Assembly (NCBI GenBank): GCA_029202485.1
Contig: CP119313.1
Coordinates: 868,001 to 932,000, forward strand
Direction of reading: 5' to 3'
Length of the DNA: 64,000 nt
Source: Candidatus Pedobacter colombiensis
GTDB lineage: Bacteria; Bacteroidota; Bacteroidia; Sphingobacteriales; Sphingobacteriaceae
Both the position numbers and the translations under genes were made by a program. The notes beneath the pieces were generated by a model. That model saw only the letters and a list, made by a program, of their open reading frames with translations, did no database searches and was not told the origin of the DNA. Positions 60,231-64,000 of the stretch are shown one piece after another. The number at the start of each line of letters is the position of its first letter. Position 1 is the first letter of the stretch.

Positions 60231-62771
60231 ATGGAAGCTAAATTTTCACCACAAGTCAAAGACGTGATCTCCTTTAGCAGGGAAGAAGCCCTGAGATTAG
60301 GTCACGATTACATAGGGGCGGAACATCTGTTGTTAGGCCTTATTCGCGAGGGCGATGGTATGGCCATTAAGATATTAAAATCACTGGGTGTTGATACTTC
60401 AAAACTTCGTCGTTCAATAGAAGATTCAGTTAGAGGCACGTCCAGTGTCACGGTTAACCTTGGAAATATTCCTTTAACCAAGCAAGCAGAAAAGGTATTA
60501 AAGATCACTTATCTGGAAGCAAAGATCTTTAAAAGTGATTTGATAGGTACGGAGCATTTATTGCTTTCTATCCTGCGCGATGATGATAACATTGCTTCAC
60601 AGATTTTACTTCAGTTTAATATCAATTATGAGATATTTAAACAGGAGGTTGAAGTGAATAAAAACGGATTTAGAGACGAAACGCAAAATAGCGCCTCAAC
60701 GGGTGGTGATGAAGATTATCGCGAAGAAGAAGCGTTTAGCAGCCCTAAAAAAGTTTCGGATATTAAATCTAAAACTCCGGTTCTGGATAATTTTGGAAGG
60801 GATTTAACTAAAGCTGCTGAAGAAGGTCGCTTAGACCCTATTGTTGGTCGTGAGAAAGAGATTGAGCGTGTTTCTCAGATTTTATCACGCCGTAAAAAAA
60901 ATAACCCCATCCTGATTGGTGAGCCGGGTGTTGGTAAATCTGCTATTGCAGAAGGATTGGCATTGCGTATTGTTCAGCGTAAGGTTTCGAGGGTATTGTT
61001 CAACAAACGTGTAGTAACTTTAGATCTGGCTTCATTAGTTGCAGGTACTAAATACCGTGGACAGTTTGAAGAACGCATGAAAGCTGTGATGAATGAGCTT
61101 GAAAAATCTACTGATGTGATCTTGTTCATTGATGAGATTCATACCATTGTAGGTGCGGGCGGCGCTTCCGGTTCCCTTGATGCATCGAATATGTTTAAAC
61201 CTGCTTTGGCAAGGGGTGAGATTCAATGTATCGGAGCAACAACATTGGATGAGTATCGTCAGTACATCGAAAAAGATGGAGCATTAGATCGTCGTTTCCA
61301 AAAGGTAATGATTGAGCCAGCTTCACCTGATGAAACCATTGAGATCTTGAACCGTATCAAAGAGAAATATGAAGATCACCACGGGGTGACTTATACAGAC
61401 GAAGCTATCCATGCTTGTGTGGCTTTAACTTCGAGGTATATTACGGATAGGTTCTTGCCAGATAAAGCGATTGATGCTTTGGATGAGGCAGGATCAAGGG
61501 TGCACTTGACAAATATTCATGTTCCTGATAATATCATTACAATTGAAACCAAGATTGAGGAGATTAAGGTAGAGAAAAATAAGGTTGTAAAAAGCCAGAA
61601 ATATGAAGAAGCTGCAAAATTAAGGGATACTGAAAAGAACCTTTTAGAAGAACTTGATCGTGCAAAGGCTGAATGGGAAGCTGAAACTAAAACAAAACGT
61701 TATACTGTTACCGAAGATAATGTTGCTGAGGTAGTTTCGATGATGACTGGTATTCCTTTGCAACGTGTTGGACAAACAGACAGTGCAAAACTGTTGAATA
61801 TGTACGAAACGGTAGCTACCAAAATTATTGGACAGGACGATGCGATTAAGAAATTAACTAAAGCTATTCAGCGTACCAGGGCAGGATTAAAAGATCCTAA
61901 AAAGCCAATTGGTTCATTTATTTTCCTTGGCCCAACAGGCGTAGGTAAAACAGAATTGGCAAAAGAGCTTGCTCGTTTTATGTTCGACAGCGATGATGCG
62001 CTGATCCAGATCGATATGAGTGAGTATATGGAGAAATTTGCGGTATCACGTTTAGTGGGAGCGCCTCCGGGATATGTAGGATATGAAGAAGGTGGACAGC
62101 TGACTGAAAAGGTTCGTAGAAAACCTTATGCTGTAATCTTGTTGGATGAGATCGAGAAAGCGCACCCTGATGTATTCAATATCTTGCTGCAAGTATTGGA
62201 CGAAGGACAGCTTACCGATAGCTTAGGTCGTAAGGTAGATTTTAGAAATACCATCATCATCATGACCTCTAACATTGGTGCACGCCAGTTAAAAGATTTT
62301 GGACAAGGGGTAGGTTTCTCTACTTCTGCTAAAACAAGTCAGGCTGATGCACATTCAAGAGGTGTGATAGAGAACGCTTTGAAACGCGCTTTTGCACCGG
62401 AGTTCTTGAATCGTGTGGACGATGTAGTGGTATTCAACTCATTAGGTAAAGAAGAGATCTTTAAGATTATTGATATTGAATTGAAATCGTTATTTGGTCG
62501 TGTACATAACTTAGGTTATGAGGTTAAGCTTACTGAGAGAGCTAAAGAATTTATTGCCGATAAAGGCTTTGATTCAAATTTCGGCGCAAGACCGCTTAAA
62601 CGTGCGATTCAGAAATATCTGGAGGATCCGATTGCAGAAGAGATCCTTAAAGGCGAGGTCCATGAAGGAGATACTTTGGAAATCGACTACGATAAAGAAA
62701 ATGATAAGATTGTGGTAGAAAATAAAAGTCCAGGTAAGAAGAAGAAAAAAGAAGAAGGTAGTATAGAGTAG
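60231..62771 (+). CDS. clpC: ClpC-type AAA+ unfoldase of the Clp protease
   Basis: This 846-residue protein has two N-terminal Clp repeats (residues about 1-145), AAA domain 1 with Walker A GEPGVGKSA (about 230), a UVR/middle segment KYEEAAKLRDTEKNL (about 456), and AAA domain 2 with GPTGVGKTE (about 567). A VGF tripeptide in GQGVGFSTS fits the ClpP-docking loop. The C-terminus is lysine-rich. It unfolds proteins and feeds them to ClpP. It is transcribed alone and ends at a terminator. Confidence 0.95.
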   Translation: MEAKFSPQVKDVISFSREEALRLGHDYIGAEHLLLGLIREGDGMAIKILKSLGVDTSKLRRSIEDSVRGTSSVTVNLGNIPLTKQAEKVLKITYLEAKIFKSDLIGTEHLLLSILRDDDNIASQILLQFNINYEIFKQEVEVNKNGFRDETQNSASTGGDEDYREEEAFSSPKKVSDIKSKTPVLDNFGRDLTKAAEEGRLDPIVGREKEIERVSQILSRRKKNNPILIGEPGVGKSAIAEGLALRIVQRKVSRVLFNKRVVTLDLASLVAGTKYRGQFEERMKAVMNELEKSTDVILFIDEIHTIVGAGGASGSLDASNMFKPALARGEIQCIGATTLDEYRQYIEKDGALDRRFQKVMIEPASPDETIEILNRIKEKYEDHHGVTYTDEAIHACVALTSRYITDRFLPDKAIDALDEAGSRVHLTNIHVPDNIITIETKIEEIKVEKNKVVKSQKYEEAAKLRDTEKNLLEELDRAKAEWEAETKTKRYTVTEDNVAEVVSMMTGIPLQRVGQTDSAKLLNMYETVATKIIGQDDAIKKLTKAIQRTRAGLKDPKKPIGSFIFLGPTGVGKTELAKELARFMFDSDDALIQIDMSEYMEKFAVSRLVGAPPGYVGYEEGGQLTEKVRRKPYAVILLDEIEKAHPDVFNILLQVLDEGQLTDSLGRKVDFRNTIIIMTSNIGARQLKDFGQGVGFSTSAKTSQADAHSRGVIENALKRAFAPEFLNRVDDVVVFNSLGKEEIFKIIDIELKSLFGRVHNLGYEVKLTERAKEFIADKGFDSNFGARPLKRAIQKYLEDPIAEEILKGEVHEGDTLEIDYDKENDKIVVENKSPGKKKKKEEGSIE

Positions 62772-62794
62772 TACCCTGAACGGTTTAAAGAAAG

Positions 62795-62829
62795 ACCCTG
62801 GTGAGTGATAAGCTTATCAGGGTTTTTTA
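62795..62829 (+). terminator. Rho-independent terminator after clpC
   Basis: ACCCTGGTGA pairs with TTATCAGGGT (G-T pairs allowed) around a short loop, followed by a run of T. Confidence 0.8.
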
Positions 62830-62983
62830 TTTGCATTGCTTTGTATCAATTTTAATACTTAGTGTGCTTTGTACACAATTTGCGAAATTAAGCACCAATA
62901 GATTTTGCTTTTAAGATAAATGCCTCTATTTTAGATAGAAAATAGGTTAGGTTAAAATATCAATAGCATCAAAATCATTGTAA

Positions 62984-63949
62984 ATGAAATGGAAATTACC
63001 ATTGGCGCTAGCCCTAATAATAAGTGTTTTTCAGGTGTCTGCTCAGGAAAAACAAGAAGGCTACATACAACAAATCAACGGCACAAAATTGAGCTTTGAA
63101 ATGAAAGCTATTCCTGGGGGAGAGTTTTTAATGGGAAGTAAGAAAGGTAAAGCTGATGAGCTGCCCGTGCATATGGTTAAACTGGACCCTTTTTGGATGG
63201 GTGCATTCGAAGTTACCTGGGATATTTATGAGCCTTTTTTATATAAGGATTATGAAACTACGCAGAGTATTGGTGCGGTGCCAGCCAATGTTGATGCCAT
63301 TACCAGGCCAACAAAACCATATCTGGATATGACTTTTGGTATGGGTAAGGAGAGCCATCCTGCTCTTGCGATGACCCATTACAATGCGATTCAGTTTTGC
63401 AAATGGTTATATGTCAGGACAGGGGTATTTTATCGCTTGCCAACGGAAGCCGAATGGGAATATGCAAGTCGTGCCGGAAATACAACTGAGTATTTCTTTG
63501 GCGATGATGCAACTAAACTGAATGAGTATGCCTGGTACAAAGCGAATAGCGAAGGTAAAACGCATCCTGTAGGACAGAAGAAACCTAATCAGTGGGGCTT
63601 GTATGATATGTATGGCAATGTTGCCGAATGGATCTACGATCAATATAATGCTGGTTATTATGCCACTGTGAATGGTGATAAGGGCAATAATCCTGTTTCA
63701 GTTCCTGATAAATTATATGCAAATGTAATTCGTGGAGGGTCGTATGACGACGAAGCAAAAGAATTGCGTGCTGCGGCTAGATCGGCTTCAGATCCGGTAT
63801 GGAAACAATTGGATCCTCAGATTCCTAAAAGTAATTGGTGGTTCCCTGAAGCTCCATTTATTGGTATGAGATTGGTAAGGCCCTTAAAAACACCTTCAAA
63901 AGCAGATATTGACGCCTATTACAATAAGGCACCTATTGCGGATTATTAA
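62984..63949 (+). CDS. Exported SUMF1/formylglycine-generating-enzyme-like protein
   Basis: This 321-residue protein has a signal peptide ending VSAQ and a single SUMF1-type domain: FEMKAIPGGEFLMGS at the start, MTHYNAIQFCKWL, YRLPTEAEWEYASRAG, WGLYDMYGNVAEW and IRGGSYDDEAKELRAAAR. True formylglycine-generating enzymes carry a cysteine pair near the C-terminus; none is visible here, so it is unlikely to make formylglycine. In Bacteroidota such proteins often serve as envelope or gliding-related components. The last 51 bases of the window follow its stop and end in an ATG that could open the next gene. Confidence 0.88.
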   Translation: MKWKLPLALALIISVFQVSAQEKQEGYIQQINGTKLSFEMKAIPGGEFLMGSKKGKADELPVHMVKLDPFWMGAFEVTWDIYEPFLYKDYETTQSIGAVPANVDAITRPTKPYLDMTFGMGKESHPALAMTHYNAIQFCKWLYVRTGVFYRLPTEAEWEYASRAGNTTEYFFGDDATKLNEYAWYKANSEGKTHPVGQKKPNQWGLYDMYGNVAEWIYDQYNAGYYATVNGDKGNNPVSVPDKLYANVIRGGSYDDEAKELRAAARSASDPVWKQLDPQIPKSNWWFPEAPFIGMRLVRPLKTPSKADIDAYYNKAPIADY

Positions 63950-64000
63950 CCAGACCATTAAAGGGCATACAGCTCATCAACAACAATAGAGATACCCATG

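Noticed and set aside
63998..64000. Start codon of a further gene at the right edge
   Set aside because: Only the ATG itself is inside the window, so nothing can be said about a gene.

Overview
The window comes from a Gram-negative member of the Bacteroidota, most like Pedobacter or a related Sphingobacteriaceae genus. The signs are SusC/SusD pairs, DUF4843, PKD-like and DUF4468 proteins, a T9SS type-B (CHU_C) sorting domain, a GG-leader peptide of the Bacteroidota natural-product kind, A+T-rich spacers, TAnnTTTG promoter boxes and weak ribosome binding sites. No rRNA, tRNA, CRISPR array, insertion sequence or phage integrase was seen. Genus is an inference from gene content.

Layout. (1) 2-6103: the tail of a SusD-type locus (SusD, DUF4843 lipoprotein, PKD-like lipoprotein, two thioredoxin-fold proteins); its SusC lies off the left edge. 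(2) 6215-8406: OmpA-family lipoprotein, M23 peptidase and an unknown exported protein. (3) 8506-15725: a compact secreted-peptide (RiPP/bacteriocin-like) cluster: a C39-like/VKOR/thioredoxin fusion, a GG-leader precursor with eight core cysteines, a TlpA-type oxidoreductase, a C39-peptidase ABC exporter and an HlyD-type adaptor. The genes make a coherent route: export with leader cleavage, then disulfide formation in the envelope. (4) 15842-24080: housekeeping and accessory genes, including radical SAM, a decayed SRPBCC gene, an ammonium transporter with an outer-membrane porin, a YkuK-like protein, a DEAD-box helicase and a PAS/HisKA protein without an ATPase domain.

(5) 24214-43669: a large polysaccharide utilisation locus. 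It has a LacI regulator with three matching palindromic operators, SusC/SusD, a DUF1080-polysaccharide lyase fusion, four tandem exported TIM-barrel paralogues (one fused to DUF1080), three Gfo/Idh/MocA-type proteins, a hexuronate-type MFS transporter, a KdgF-like cupin, a GlcG/HbpS-like protein and a small Spy-like protein. The content suggests lyase cleavage of a uronate-containing glycan combined with 3-keto-sugar chemistry. (6) 43697-45622: AlkB-like dioxygenase and a membrane-bound AraC regulator.

(7) 45875-56202: a surface-protein cassette: a T9SS type-B protein, a 3008-residue fibre-like protein with 57 tandem units (28 of 78 bp and 29 of 99 bp, exactly 5055 bp), and an exported FKBP isomerase. 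(8) 56339-63949: a decayed XRE regulator, ROK kinase, exported esterase, EttA, ClpC and a formylglycine-generating-enzyme-like protein.

The two strongest candidates for undescribed biology are the cysteine-rich peptide cluster in region 3 and the keto-sugar/uronate locus in region 5. All family assignments come from reading motifs by eye; no database search was run.
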